A DNA stretch of 64,000 nt from Streptomyces musisoli (GTDB lineage: Bacteria; Actinomycetota; Actinomycetes; Streptomycetales; Streptomycetaceae), in contig NZ_JAERRH010000007.1 of assembly GCF_016741855.1 (NCBI RefSeq), positions 310,001 to 374,000 on the forward strand, written 5' to 3'. A model generated the notes under the pieces. It saw only the letters and a program-made list of their open reading frames with translations. It ran no database searches and was not told the origin of the DNA. The stretch's first letter is position 1, and every line of letters starts with the position of its first letter. Made by a program: the position numbers and the translations under genes. Positions 49,142 through 60,236 of this stretch are shown here, piece by piece.

Positions 49142-49944
49142 TTTCGCCGGTCGGTGGGATGCCCGGCGCGTGGGCGCCGCAGCCGGACCCGGTGGCACTG
49201 CGTTGCCACCGTGTCCACCACTCGTACGAGATCGGGGGCGCTCCCCTCGCGCCCCGCGCACGACCCGGCAGGCATGGCCGGCATGGCCGGCAACGAGGCC
49301 TCGGCCTCACCTCCCGGCCCGGGGGGCCGCAGCCACACAGCGGCCACGGCCCCCTGAACGGATACGGCCTCCCGAACGGACACGGCCCGCGCGGATTCGG
49401 CGCGCGGCGAGCCGGCCCGCACCGAGCCGGACGCCACGGACCCGGGCGGTACGTATCCAGGCGGCACGGACCCCGGCCATACGGACCCGGTCGGTACGCG
49501 CCCTGGCCGTACGGCGATGACCCCCGCGGGCGGCGGCGGCGCCTCCAGCGTGCCGCCCGTTCCCATGGCCCGCAGGTCCAGGGGCACCGTTCCCCACTCC
49601 AGCCAGTCCAGCAGCCCGGGCAGCTCTTCCGCGCTGCCCGGGGCCACCAGCAGCTCCATCCGGTCACCCCGAAGGATGACGGGAGAGCCCGGTGCGAGAT
49701 GCCGGAGCGCTTGCGCGCCCGCCTCGGCCGGCACGTCCAGCACGTCGAACCGCACCCCTGTGAGCAGCCGCAGCGGCTGTCCGGGCACTGTCGGCCAGCC
49801 CAGATCGTTCTCGTACCAGTGCCGGGCGCGGGCGTCCGGGGCGGCGGAGGAAGCGGCGGCGGAGTGGTCACCGGTGCCGGGATCACCGGCGGCCGGTCCG
49901 CCCGGGTCGTGCGGCCGGCGAGGAAGGGGGACCGTGGAATTCAT
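49120..49944 (-). CDS. SCO3374-like conserved hypothetical protein
   Basis: A 274-residue protein when started at ATG 49944 (MNSTVPLPRRPHD); ATG 49962 would add six residues. The recognisable part is residues 35-140 (RHWYENDLGWPTVPGQPLRL, then SPVILRGDRMELLVAPGSAEE), which resembles the start of prim-pol/bifunctional primase-type domains and is shared with the gene next to lsr2 in other streptomycetes. Then comes a Pro/Gly/Ser repeat (PGSVPPGYVPPGSV). The 3' end overlaps lsr2 by 22 nt on the opposite strand. Function unknown. Confidence 0.7.
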   Translation of the reverse strand: MNSTVPLPRRPHDPGGPAAGDPGTGDHSAAASSAAPDARARHWYENDLGWPTVPGQPLRLLTGVRFDVLDVPAEAGAQALRHLAPGSPVILRGDRMELLVAPGSAEELPGLLDWLEWGTVPLDLRAMGTGGTLEAPPPPAGVIAVRPGRVPTGSVWPGSVPPGYVPPGSVASGSVRAGSPRAESARAVSVREAVSVQGAVAAVWLRPPGPGGEAEASLPAMPAMPAGSCAGREGSAPDLVRVVDTVATQCHRVRLRRPRAGHPTDRRNQPLAFS

Positions 49945-49962
49945 GGGGACTGAGCCAACCAT

Positions 49963-50393
49963 GCCAAGTGCAACCGCCGGAGTGGCGTTCGGGTTACGCT
50001 GGGTGCCCTATCGGCTGCGCAGTGTGCCGGTAAAAGGGGGCGCGTGGGGGCCTTGGGAGGCGCAAGGTTGTTCGCCCATAGCGGAGTGAGCCGGTGCGCG
50101 CCGCATGGAGTGTCAGTCCCTGCGGGTAAGACATGCCTAGTGGGAGGGGGCGACACGCAGGACGGGGCGTCTCACGTTCGCCATCGGCGTACTGGCGAGT
50201 GGGGTAACTGCCTGGCCTGCGGGAACATCGTCTCGCACCATCGGGTTGGAGCAGATGTCGGCGTTCGGGGTCAGGAGGCCATCGACGGTGTCGGCAGTTG
50301 GAATGAGCGGTCCCCGCTTGCGGGACTAAGCTGCGGAAGGACAGGGAGGGGAAGTTCCCCCCACTGCCTGACCGCTCTGAGGAGCGATTAACG
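49963..50393 (+). promoter_or_regulatory. 431-bp clpC upstream region
   Basis: No gene. It contains TACGCT (49995-50000) as a possible -10, a ClgR-box-like site (50070-50085), and a GAGGAG ribosome site ending about 12 nt before the clpC ATG. The long 5' region suggests several promoters or a long leader. Confidence 0.5.
50070..50085 (+). promoter_or_regulatory. ClgR-box-like site upstream of clpC
   Basis: GTTCGC-CCATA-GCGGAG fits the GTTCGC-N5-GCG pattern I recall for ClgR, the activator of clp and lon genes in actinobacteria. Location upstream of clpC supports it; the pattern is short, so chance cannot be excluded. Confidence 0.5.
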
Positions 50394-52919
<2,526 letters not shown>

Positions 52920-52941
52920 CCGTCCGCGGATCGACCGAGTG

Positions 52942-52973
52942 AAGGGGCCGGTGCCTTGGGGCACCGGCCCCTT
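52942..52973 (+). terminator. Terminator after clpC
   Basis: A perfect 14-bp stem (52942-52955 with 52960-52973), 4-nt loop, 22 nt past the clpC stop. It sits between convergent clpC and the NACHT gene and could serve both. Confidence 0.85.
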
Positions 52974-52994
52974 CCGGTGTCCTGAGGGCGCTTC

Positions 52995-55900
52995 TCAGAA
53001 GGCGTAGGGACGGGAGGGCGGGACCCGCACATCGGCGCCGGGGAACTGTGCCGCGTAGTCGGCCTCGTCCAGGGACATGATCTGCTTGGGGAAGAGCCGG
53101 ACGGTCCGGGCGTTCGGGCACATCCGGGCCAGTGGCGACAGCTCCTCCCCGCCCTCCACACCCACGACGTGGAGGAGTTCGACGCCGGACAGTTCAGGGG
53201 CGCCGACGCAGTAGGCCGCCGTGTGCGCGGGGACGCTGAGCCGGGTGAGCGCGGGCAGCGCGGCGAGTTCCGACCAGTCACGGGCGTCGAGGAACGCGTC
53301 TTCGCCGCGCAGTTCCACAGAGTTCAGGGTCGTCCAGTGGCTCAGCCCGCGCAGGCCGCCTGCCCCGATGGCCCCGTCGTCCAGGCCGAGCATGGTCAAC
53401 GGGGCGTTCCGCGGCAGCAACGGCAGGAGGTCGAGCGTTATCGAGCTCGTCACCGTGAGGGCGCGGAGAGTGGTCAGCTGATCGAATCCCGAGACCTCCT
53501 CGATGTCGTGCAGGGACAGTTCCTCCAGGCCCAGCCCCGCCAGCGCGGACACGTCGTCGACCCCGGGGCAGGACACCAGGGTCACGCGCCGCAGGACGGG
53601 GAAGGCGGTGAGGGGCCGTAGGTCGTCCAGGCAGGGATTCTGCACGAGCCCGAGCTTCTCCACGCCGTGCGGCAGCGCCGCGACGATGTCCGCCAGGTCG
53701 TGCGCTCCGACGATGGTCAGGTTCGGGCGGCGGCCCAGCCCGGGCAGCGCGCGCAGGGCACCGGGCGAGGACACCTGGAGGAAGAAGTCGTCCGAGTTCA
53801 TCCCGGCCAGCACGTCGTCGGCGTACACGGCCTCGTCGAAACGCTCCCAGGCCCGCGCCAGCGTGATCCGCACCCGGTCCGCGGGATGCCCCGCGAACCG
53901 CGCCAGCAACGGCACCGCCGCGTCCGTGCCCACCAGCGCCGCCGTGGCCGTCACCGCCTCCGCCTCCTCGTCCGTCAGGCCCTCGGGACCCGGCAGCAGT
54001 TCCAGGACCAAGGGGCCGGCCTCGGCCAGCTCCTTGGCCTCCTCCGCCGTCCGGGGCGGCAGCAGGGCACGGGCCAGCTCCTCGACCTGCCGGCGCACCG
54101 CCGGGTCGAGTTCCGTCGCGTGTTCCAGGCAGGCCATCGCCAGCAGCTGGGCCCGCTTGCCGGACTGCGACGTCAGCAGGCCCAGCAGCTCCGCCCGCTC
54201 CCGTGGCCGGGCCTGGGCCACCGCCATGCGGATCACGTCCGCCCACTGGTCGTCGGCGGCATGCTCGGCCAGCAGTCCGAGGTCCCCCGCCTCCACGGCC
54301 GCCCGGGCGCCGAGGAAGTCCTGGAAGGTGCGGTGGACGAAGTGGAGGGTGCCCGGGGCGGGGCTGAGCAACAGGCCCGTGCGGACGAGGAAATGGTCCA
54401 GCACCGCCGCCGCGTCCCCGAGTGCCGAAGCCGCCGGCACGGCCGGGAGGACCTCCGCGACGATGCTCTCCGCCCGGTCGCGGTCCATCTCCGTACGGCC
54501 GTTGCGGATGAGCCAGTGGGCGAGCCGCTGGAGAAGCTGGAGCTGGGGCTCCTCGCTCAGCTCCGGAACCGTCATGTCACGCTCCCGGTCCCGGCGGGTG
54601 AGGAGCATGGAGAGGGCGGACTCGTACAACTCCCTGCGGCCGTGCGGCAGGTAGCCGCGCCGGTCCCGGTGCAGGGCGCAGATCAGGCCGCACATCAGCG
54701 GGTTGGTGGCGAGCCGGCCCAGGTCCGGTTTGGTGCGCACGGCTTCGAGGAGCTGGCTCTCGTACCCGGCGAGCCGGGTGTCCTCCTCGGCCGCGCCGGT
54801 CGCCGCGGCCCGGTGCCAGCGCCTGATGAACGAGGTGACGTCCGAGGGGCTCATCGCGGAGAGCGCCAGCTCCGTGAACCCGTCGTCGGCGAGCCAGTGG
54901 TCGCCGACGGCCGAGGGGCGGGAGGTGACGAGCCACCGGTTGCCGGGGAACGCCTCGGCGAGGTCGCGCAGCCAGGCGCGGGCCCGCTCGCGCTCCGGTT
55001 CCGGTACCTCGTCGAGCCCGTCGACCAGCAGGAGGCCGCGCCCGGCCGTGAGGACCCGGTACTCCCAGCCGGCCGGCTGCGCCCCGTCGAGCGGGCAGCC
55101 GACCGCGGCGAGGAATCTCGCCGGGGCCGGGAGGCGCTCACCGTGCCGGGTGAGGGTGCGCAGCGGCAGGACGAACGGCACGTGGCCGGCGAGATGCGCC
55201 ATGCGGCCGGTCGGCTCCGTCGCGGCCGACACGGCGAGCCACTGGACGAGCGTGGTCTTGCCCGAGCCCGCGACGCCCCGGAGCAGTACCCGGTCGTGGC
55301 CGGCCAGGGCCTCGTCGGCGGGGGCGGCGACCGGCGGGGCCGGCGCCATCCCGGCCGTGGGATCGAGGGGCTGGCCGCCGCGCCGGACGGCTTCCAGGCT
55401 CAGATACGCGGCGTCCAGCGGCCAGCGTCCCGGCGAGTTGCTGAGGTCGATGCCGTAGATCGTGAGCTTGCCGTGCTTCTTGGCGACGTACGCCGCGTAC
55501 CGGATCTCGAAATCGATGTCCTGCGTGTCCGGCCTGGGTATCCGGGCGAGCAGTTCCTCGACGTCCGCTGCGGTCCTGGCCTGCGCCCGGCTCTGTTCGA
55601 CGGCGCTACGGGCGGCGAAGGTGGACCGGCGGGTGAAGAACTCCAGAATCTGCCCGCAGGCCCACTCGGTGGCACCGTCCAGGAACAGGCAGGCGTCCGC
55701 GGACAGGCCGTCGCCTTGCGGAGCGGCTTCCTTCAGCCGCCGGGCCAGAGCGCCGTCACCGAGCCGTACGGCCTGCACGATGTCCATGTCGAGGTCGCCC
55801 AGCGCGAGCAGCCTGCGGGTCAGCGCCTCGGTGACGGCTGTCCGCTCGTCCTGCGCGAAGGGCGGCTCACCCGGTGCGTCCAGGGCGGTCCGCACCCATT

Positions 55901-56087
55901 GCGTGGCGAGCCCCCGGATCTCCTTCTCGCCCAGGGTGCGTTTCTCACCCCGGAAGGAGACGAGTTCCCCGAGCCGCACGGGGCGTGCGACCAGCCCGGC
56001 TCCGGGGCCGTCCGCGGGGAACAGCCTCTTCAGCAGTGAGACGATCAGCCCGGACGCCAGCTTCCCGCCGATAGCCGTCGGCTCCAT
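52995..56087 (-). CDS. NACHT-domain STAND NTPase with LRR-like tail (bacterial NLR-like)
   Basis: A 1030-residue protein. Residues 1-250 are a helical N-terminal region resembling the NACHT N-terminal helical domains. The NACHT module has Walker A GVAGSGKTT (271-279), Walker B LLLVDGLDEVP (352-362) with the NACHT-typical D-G-L-D-E, and sensor WLVTSRPSA. Winged-helix/ARM-like helices follow, then an irregular leucine-rich region from about 770 (for example LRRVTLVSCPGVDDVSALAG). Such proteins are anti-phage sensors in other bacteria. ATG 56087 has GGGGG 6 nt upstream; the frame stays open further but runs through the phosphatase gene. Confidence 0.85.
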   Translation of the reverse strand: MEPTAIGGKLASGLIVSLLKRLFPADGPGAGLVARPVRLGELVSFRGEKRTLGEKEIRGLATQWVRTALDAPGEPPFAQDERTAVTEALTRRLLALGDLDMDIVQAVRLGDGALARRLKEAAPQGDGLSADACLFLDGATEWACGQILEFFTRRSTFAARSAVEQSRAQARTAADVEELLARIPRPDTQDIDFEIRYAAYVAKKHGKLTIYGIDLSNSPGRWPLDAAYLSLEAVRRGGQPLDPTAGMAPAPPVAAPADEALAGHDRVLLRGVAGSGKTTLVQWLAVSAATEPTGRMAHLAGHVPFVLPLRTLTRHGERLPAPARFLAAVGCPLDGAQPAGWEYRVLTAGRGLLLVDGLDEVPEPERERARAWLRDLAEAFPGNRWLVTSRPSAVGDHWLADDGFTELALSAMSPSDVTSFIRRWHRAAATGAAEEDTRLAGYESQLLEAVRTKPDLGRLATNPLMCGLICALHRDRRGYLPHGRRELYESALSMLLTRRDRERDMTVPELSEEPQLQLLQRLAHWLIRNGRTEMDRDRAESIVAEVLPAVPAASALGDAAAVLDHFLVRTGLLLSPAPGTLHFVHRTFQDFLGARAAVEAGDLGLLAEHAADDQWADVIRMAVAQARPRERAELLGLLTSQSGKRAQLLAMACLEHATELDPAVRRQVEELARALLPPRTAEEAKELAEAGPLVLELLPGPEGLTDEEAEAVTATAALVGTDAAVPLLARFAGHPADRVRITLARAWERFDEAVYADDVLAGMNSDDFFLQVSSPGALRALPGLGRRPNLTIVGAHDLADIVAALPHGVEKLGLVQNPCLDDLRPLTAFPVLRRVTLVSCPGVDDVSALAGLGLEELSLHDIEEVSGFDQLTTLRALTVTSSITLDLLPLLPRNAPLTMLGLDDGAIGAGGLRGLSHWTTLNSVELRGEDAFLDARDWSELAALPALTRLSVPAHTAAYCVGAPELSGVELLHVVGVEGGEELSPLARMCPNARTVRLFPKQIMSLDEADYAAQFPGADVRVPPSRPYAF

Positions 56088-56155
56088 CCGCCACCCCCGT
56101 GGTCGTACACCGGCAGACACACGGATGGAGCCTAGCCCGGGTCCACGACCCCGTG

Positions 56156-56794
56156 TTACGACAACTGGCCGTTGTAGTCGGGGAGTTTGTACGTCTTCTC
56201 GGCGTGGCCGCCCGACAGGTCGGTGGCGCTGTTGCCGATGTTCGCGATGATCGTGTAGCCGTCGTTCTCGATGCCGACGCGCTGGGCGGTCTTGTAGGCG
56301 GCGACGTCCTTGAAGAGGTCGAACAGGCCGCGGACGTGGAGGCCGGAGACCTCGTAGCCGTCGTGTTCGAGGTTGTACTCGGTGGGCCAGTACAGGATGC
56401 CGGGGCGGGCGGTGACGAAGAAGAGCGAGACGCCGTGGTCCTGGGCGTAGCGCGCCACGTCCAGCACGGGCTTGTTGGCGGGCTGGGGGTAGCTGAAACC
56501 GAAGTCCGTCTCCAGCGTGGTGTTGTCGATGTCGAAGACGATCGCCTGCTTCTCGCCGGGCCCGGCGGCGGCGATGCGGTTCTTCAGGTACGGCAGGGCC
56601 TGGTCCATGACCGCCTGGCAGTCCTTCTGCCAGGTGGCGTAGTCGACCTTCGAGGACGTGCTCGCGGCCGTCGTGGCCGCGGTGGCCGCCGTGCCGTTCG
56701 CGGTCTCCGCCTGGGCCGGGGCGGCCAGTGCGGCCAGGGCGGCCACGGATACGGCGGTCACGGAAATGCGGCGCGCCCAGGGGCGTGTGGTCAT
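56156..56794 (-). CDS. Secreted HAD superfamily (class IIIB-type) acid phosphatase
   Basis: A 212-residue exported protein. The signal peptide has a twin-Arg-like basic start (TTRPWARRISVTAVSVAALA) and an Ala-rich cleavage region ending APAQA. The mature enzyme carries the HAD nucleophile motif AIVFDIDNTTLETDF, motif II LFFVTARP and the late IGNSATDLSGG with the metal-binding Asp. It probably hydrolyses phosphomonoesters outside the cell. ATG 56794 with GAGAGGA upstream is used. Same strand as the NACHT gene, 68 nt apart. Confidence 0.88.
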   Translation of the reverse strand: MTTRPWARRISVTAVSVAALAALAAPAQAETANGTAATAATTAASTSSKVDYATWQKDCQAVMDQALPYLKNRIAAAGPGEKQAIVFDIDNTTLETDFGFSYPQPANKPVLDVARYAQDHGVSLFFVTARPGILYWPTEYNLEHDGYEVSGLHVRGLFDLFKDVAAYKTAQRVGIENDGYTIIANIGNSATDLSGGHAEKTYKLPDYNGQLS

Positions 56795-56977
56795 CGGTGG
56801 GGGTCCTCTCACGTCCGTACGTCATGTCCGTACGCGGCCTGAATGTCAGGGGCATGATCTTTGGGGAGAGTGGCGCGAGGGGAACCGTAGGGTTACCGGA
56901 CGGTAGGTGCCTAGAGGTCTGCGTCACATTTCTCGGGCTCTCGGTTTGGCCGGCCGGTGATAAGGGGCACAGGCGAA

Positions 56978-57097
56978 ATGTCCGTTACTAGCCCTGATAG
57001 TGGGATCAGTCAGATGGGCAAATCGGGCGAAAAGCGGACCATCGTTCTGGAAGCTCACGACAGCAAAAGACGTCGTCAGGGGCGGGTCGACCGCTAG
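56978..57097 (+). CDS. Possible 39-residue leader peptide or small protein
   Basis: An ATG 4 nt after a GGGGCACAGG-like purine patch opens a 39-codon frame. It has a Ser/Gly N-terminal part and a strongly basic end (DSKRRRQGRVDR). Codon use is AT-richer than neighbouring genes. No family recognised. It may be a regulatory leader of the peptidase gene or not coding at all. Confidence 0.25.
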   Translation: MSVTSPDSGISQMGKSGEKRTIVLEAHDSKRRRQGRVDR

Positions 57098-57130
57098 GCG
57101 CGGCTGTCAAGAATCCAGTTAGTTTTGCGG

Positions 57131-57145
57131 TCAGGTACTACCTGA
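57131..57145. promoter_or_regulatory. 15-bp palindrome upstream of the M23 peptidase
   Basis: TCAGGTA-C-TACCTGA is a perfect dyad 116 nt before the peptidase start. Possible operator; regulator unknown. Confidence 0.4.
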
Positions 57146-57260
57146 TGCCGTAGATGGGGCGTTTTGGGCTTGATGTGGTGCTCGGCTACCAAGGGATGGC
57201 CGCCCCCGACGAACGTCTGTGTGCCGGGTGGCGAACTGTCTCCGAGTACACGAGGTCACG

Positions 57261-57812
57261 ATGTTCCGACGCTTCACGTCCCGCACCACCCGTACGTCCT
57301 CGCAGCGCAACCGCGTGGCCGTCCTGGCTGCCGGTATCGGCGCCACGGCCGTGCTGGGGACCGGGGTCGCAAGCGCCGCCACCGCGTCCGCCGCCTCCTG
57401 GGTCGACCCGGTGAAGCAGTACACGCTCTCCGCCAGCTTCATGCAGGCCGGCAGCCACTGGGTCGCCAAGCACAGCGGCCAGGACTTCGCCGTGCCGACC
57501 GGCACCGAGGTCGTCGCCGCGCACGGCGGTACCGTCGTCAAGGCCGGCCCGAACGGCGCCGGCGACGGCCCGGCGTACGGCAACGCCGTCGTCATCAAGC
57601 ACGGCAACGGCACCTACTCGCAGTACGCGCACCTGTCCCGGATCGACGTCAGGGTCGGCCAGATCGTGCGGACCGGCCAGCACATCGCCCTGTCCGGCTC
57701 CACCGGCAACTCCACCGGGCCGCACCTGCACTTCGAGATCCGCACCACCCCGAACTACGGCTCCGCCGTCGACCCGGTCGCGTTCCTGCACGCCAAGGGC
57801 GTAAAGGTCTGA
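57261..57812 (+). CDS. Secreted M23-family (LytM/lysostaphin-type) metallopeptidase
   Basis: A 183-residue exported zinc endopeptidase that cleaves peptidoglycan cross-bridges or stem peptides. A long signal peptide (about 1-48, ending ASAATASAA) precedes the peptidase domain. Zinc ligands are His and Asp in HSGQDFAVPTGTEVVAAHGG and His in GPHLHFEIR; YAHLSRI supplies the catalytic His. It has no LysM or SH3 module. ATG 57261 has GAGG 5 nt upstream. A shared hairpin separates it from the convergent tetR gene. Confidence 0.92.
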   Translation: MFRRFTSRTTRTSSQRNRVAVLAAGIGATAVLGTGVASAATASAASWVDPVKQYTLSASFMQAGSHWVAKHSGQDFAVPTGTEVVAAHGGTVVKAGPNGAGDGPAYGNAVVIKHGNGTYSQYAHLSRIDVRVGQIVRTGQHIALSGSTGNSTGPHLHFEIRTTPNYGSAVDPVAFLHAKGVKV

Positions 57813-57820
57813 CCTAGGCC

Positions 57821-57874
57821 AGGGCCTCTCGTTCGGATCACGCCGGGCTCGGCCTGAACCGAACGAAAGGCCCT
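57821..57874. terminator. Bidirectional hairpin between M23 and tetR genes
   Basis: A 16-bp stem with one mismatch (57821-57836 with 57859-57874) and a 22-nt loop overlaps the stop codon of the leftward tetR gene. Suitable for both convergent transcripts. Confidence 0.7.
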
Positions 57875-58472
57875 AGTCCGTCTCGCGGGCGTGCTCGTGC
57901 GCCTGCTTGACCAGGTCCAGGGCGACCTCGAGAACGGCTTCGCGCTTCTTCTCGGGGTCGCCTTCCAGGTCGTGCATCACGAACATGCCGGCGTGCAGCG
58001 TGAACATCGCGCTGACCGAGCGCACCTGGTCCACGAGCTGCGCCTCGGGGTTGATGAGGATGTCGCGCAGTCCGCGCATCCGGTCCTTGAAGGTGTCGCC
58101 GATGCGCAGTTCCCGCACCGTCGCCTGGTTCTCCTGCATGAACCGGAAGAGCGGTTCCGCCCCCGCGAGCGCCTCGCTGTAGCGGCGGAGGATCTCCTGC
58201 TTGGTCTCCAGGGTGTGCGGCTGCCGCCGGCCCCACTCGATCAGGTCCTCGATCGGCTTCGTCAGGTCCTCGAAGAGGCTGACGATGATCTCTTCCTTGG
58301 TCTTGAAGTGGTAGTACAGGGCCGCTTTGGTGACGTCGAGACGCTCGGCGATCTCCCGCAGGGAGGTCTTCTCGTACCCCTGCTCGGCGAAGAGTTCGAG
58401 CGCCACGTCCTGGATGCGCTGGCGGGTGTTGCCGCGGCGCTGCTGCTTGGTGCCGTCCATGGTGACGCCCAT
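57873..58472 (-). CDS. TetR-family regulator of the adjacent MFS pump
   Basis: A 199-residue TetR repressor. HTH: RQRIQDVALELFAEQGYEKT, then LREIAERLDVTKAALYYHFK. The C-terminal ligand domain is all-helical (LFEDLTKPIEDLIEWGRRQP). ATG 58472 has GAGGAG 7 nt upstream. It is divergent from a 14-helix transporter gene, and two near-identical dyads (58503-58522, 58550-58569) lie in the spacer, so it should repress both itself and the pump until a drug binds. Confidence 0.92.
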   Translation of the reverse strand: MGVTMDGTKQQRRGNTRQRIQDVALELFAEQGYEKTSLREIAERLDVTKAALYYHFKTKEEIIVSLFEDLTKPIEDLIEWGRRQPHTLETKQEILRRYSEALAGAEPLFRFMQENQATVRELRIGDTFKDRMRGLRDILINPEAQLVDQVRSVSAMFTLHAGMFVMHDLEGDPEKKREAVLEVALDLVKQAHEHARETD

Positions 58473-58502
58473 CCTCGTACTCCTCGCGCTTCCGCGGAAA
58501 CT

Positions 58503-58522
58503 TACTTGACGCCCGGCTAGTA
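58503..58522. promoter_or_regulatory. TetR operator O1
   Basis: TACTTGACGCCCGGCTAGTA, an imperfect dyad with TACT/AGTA ends. It repeats at 58550-58569 in inverted orientation with one difference. It is 31-50 nt upstream of the tetR start. Confidence 0.75.
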
Positions 58523-58549
58523 ACGCGTCTACCTTCCCAGTGTAGTGAG

Positions 58550-58569
58550 TACTAGCCGGGCGGCAAGTA
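58550..58569. promoter_or_regulatory. TetR operator O2
   Basis: TACTAGCCGGGCGGCAAGTA, the inverted counterpart of O1; its own half-sites match at 16 of 20 positions. It lies 29-48 nt upstream of the transporter start. Confidence 0.75.
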
Positions 58570-58597
58570 AGTAAGCCGCAGGGGGAGTGGGAAGACG

Positions 58598-60169
58598 ATG
58601 GCGGACACGGCCCGACAAGACGCGCAGGGCAAACAGCCCAGGAGCGTGCGAGTGGTGCTGCTCGCACTCATGATCGCGATGATGCTCGCGATGCTCGACA
58701 ACATGATCGTGGGCACGGCGATGCCGACGATCGTGGGCGAACTGGGCGGGCTGGAGCACCTGTCCTGGGTCGTCACCGGTTACACCCTGGCCACCGCGGC
58801 CTCCACCCCGATCTGGGGCAAGGTCGGCGACATGTACGGGCGCAAGGGCGCCTTCCTCAGCTCGATCGTGATCTTCCTGATCGGTTCGGCGCTGAGCGGC
58901 ATGGCCCAGGACATGGGCCAGCTGATCGGGTTCCGGGCCGTGCAGGGCCTCGGCGCCGGCGGTCTGATGGTCGGCGTCATGGCGATCATCGGTGACCTCA
59001 TCCCGCCGCGGGAGCGCGGCAAGTACCAGGGCCTGATGGCCGGTGTCATGGCGCTCGCCATGATCGGCGGCCCGCTGGTCGGCGGCACCATCACCGACAA
59101 CTGGGGCTGGCGCTGGGCCTTCTACATCAACCTGCCGCTCGGCGTGGTCGCCCTCGCACTGGTCACCGCCGTGCTGCACCTGCCGAAGAAGCGGTCCAAG
59201 GCGGGCATCGACTACCTCGGTGTCATCCTGCTGACCGTCGGCATCACCGCGATCGTCCTGGTCACCACCTGGGGCGGCACCGAGTACGCCTGGACCTCCG
59301 CGCGGATCATGGAGCTGATCGGCATCGGCGTGGCCTCGCTGATCGGGTTCGTGTTCTGGCAGACCCGGGCCGCCGAGCCGGTCCTGCCGCTGCACATCTT
59401 CCGCAGCCGCAACTTCACCCTGATGTCGGTCATCGGCTTCATCACCGGCTTCGTGATGTTCGGTGCCACGCTGTTCCTGCCGCTCTACCAGCAGGCCGTG
59501 CAGGGAGCCTCCGCGACCAACTCCGGTCTGCTGCTGCTGCCGATGCTCGGCGCGATGCTCGTGACCTCGATGATCGCCGGACGGGTCACCACCGGCAGCG
59601 GCCGGTACAAGCTCTTCCCGATCGTGGGCGGTGTGCTCATGATCATCGGGCTGTACCTGCTGTCCCTGATGGACACGGAGACGACCCGGCTGGCCTCCGG
59701 CCTCTACATGGCCGTGCTCGGCGCCGGCATGGGCTGCCTGATGCAGGTCACCATGCTGGTCGCGCAGAACAGCGTGGAGATGAAGGACATGGGTGTGGCG
59801 TCCTCGTCCACCACCCTGTTCCGTACGCTCGGCTCCTCCTTCGGCGTGGCGATCATGGGCGCGCTGTTCAACCACCGGGTCCAGGACGTCATGGCCGAGC
59901 GGGCCGGCACGCTGGGCAAGAGCATCACCCAGCAGTCGGCGCAGCTCGACGCGAAGAGCCTGCAGAAGCTGCCGGCGGTGGCGCGCGAGGCGTACCAGCA
60001 CGCGGTGTCCTCGGGGACCCACTCCGCGTTCGTGCTCGGTGCCCTGGTCTCGGTGCCGGTGCTGATCGCGGCGCTGTTCGTCAAGGAGGTGCCGTTGAAG
60101 GGCGGCCCGCAGAAGTCCTCGGCGGACGGCTCCGACACGGCGCCGGCGGCTGTGGTCGAGGCCGTTTGA
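58598..60169 (+). CDS. MFS multidrug transporter, DHA2/EmrB type (14 helices)
   Basis: A 523-residue proton-driven drug exporter. About fourteen membrane helices, motif A-like GKVGDMYGRKG after helix 2, motif C-type GLMAGVMALAMIGGPLVGG in helix 5, and the opening LDNMIVGTAMPTI typical of DHA2 pumps. GGGGGAG lies about 11 nt before ATG 58598. Controlled by the divergent TetR through O1/O2. A hairpin follows the stop. Confidence 0.93.
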   Translation: MADTARQDAQGKQPRSVRVVLLALMIAMMLAMLDNMIVGTAMPTIVGELGGLEHLSWVVTGYTLATAASTPIWGKVGDMYGRKGAFLSSIVIFLIGSALSGMAQDMGQLIGFRAVQGLGAGGLMVGVMAIIGDLIPPRERGKYQGLMAGVMALAMIGGPLVGGTITDNWGWRWAFYINLPLGVVALALVTAVLHLPKKRSKAGIDYLGVILLTVGITAIVLVTTWGGTEYAWTSARIMELIGIGVASLIGFVFWQTRAAEPVLPLHIFRSRNFTLMSVIGFITGFVMFGATLFLPLYQQAVQGASATNSGLLLLPMLGAMLVTSMIAGRVTTGSGRYKLFPIVGGVLMIIGLYLLSLMDTETTRLASGLYMAVLGAGMGCLMQVTMLVAQNSVEMKDMGVASSSTTLFRTLGSSFGVAIMGALFNHRVQDVMAERAGTLGKSITQQSAQLDAKSLQKLPAVAREAYQHAVSSGTHSAFVLGALVSVPVLIAALFVKEVPLKGGPQKSSADGSDTAPAAVVEAV

Positions 60170-60199
60170 TCCGTACCCCGCTCGATCCGTACCCCGCTT

Positions 60200-60236
60200 C
60201 CGAAGGCCCCGGCGCGTGTCCGCCCGGGGCCTTCGG
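60200..60236 (+). terminator. Terminator after the MFS gene
   Basis: A perfect 13-bp stem (60200-60212 with 60224-60236) with an 11-nt loop, about 30 nt past the stop. Confidence 0.8.

Larger units (their letters stand above)
56795..57260. other. 466-bp intergenic region, mostly non-coding
   Basis: It holds the divergent control regions of the phosphatase and the M23 peptidase, a possible 39-codon reading frame (56978-57097), a small dyad CTGAT-AGTGGG-ATCAG near 56992-57007 and a palindrome at 57131-57145. I looked for the conserved c-di-AMP (ydaO) riboswitch motifs often found before Streptomyces wall-hydrolase genes and did not see them. Confidence 0.5.

Noticed and set aside
52995..56927. 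NACHT gene extended to a 1310-residue protein by reading through the phosphatase region
   Set aside because: The extra part lies in a different frame over the phosphatase gene, whose signal peptide and HAD motifs are complete; a ribosome site supports ATG 56087.
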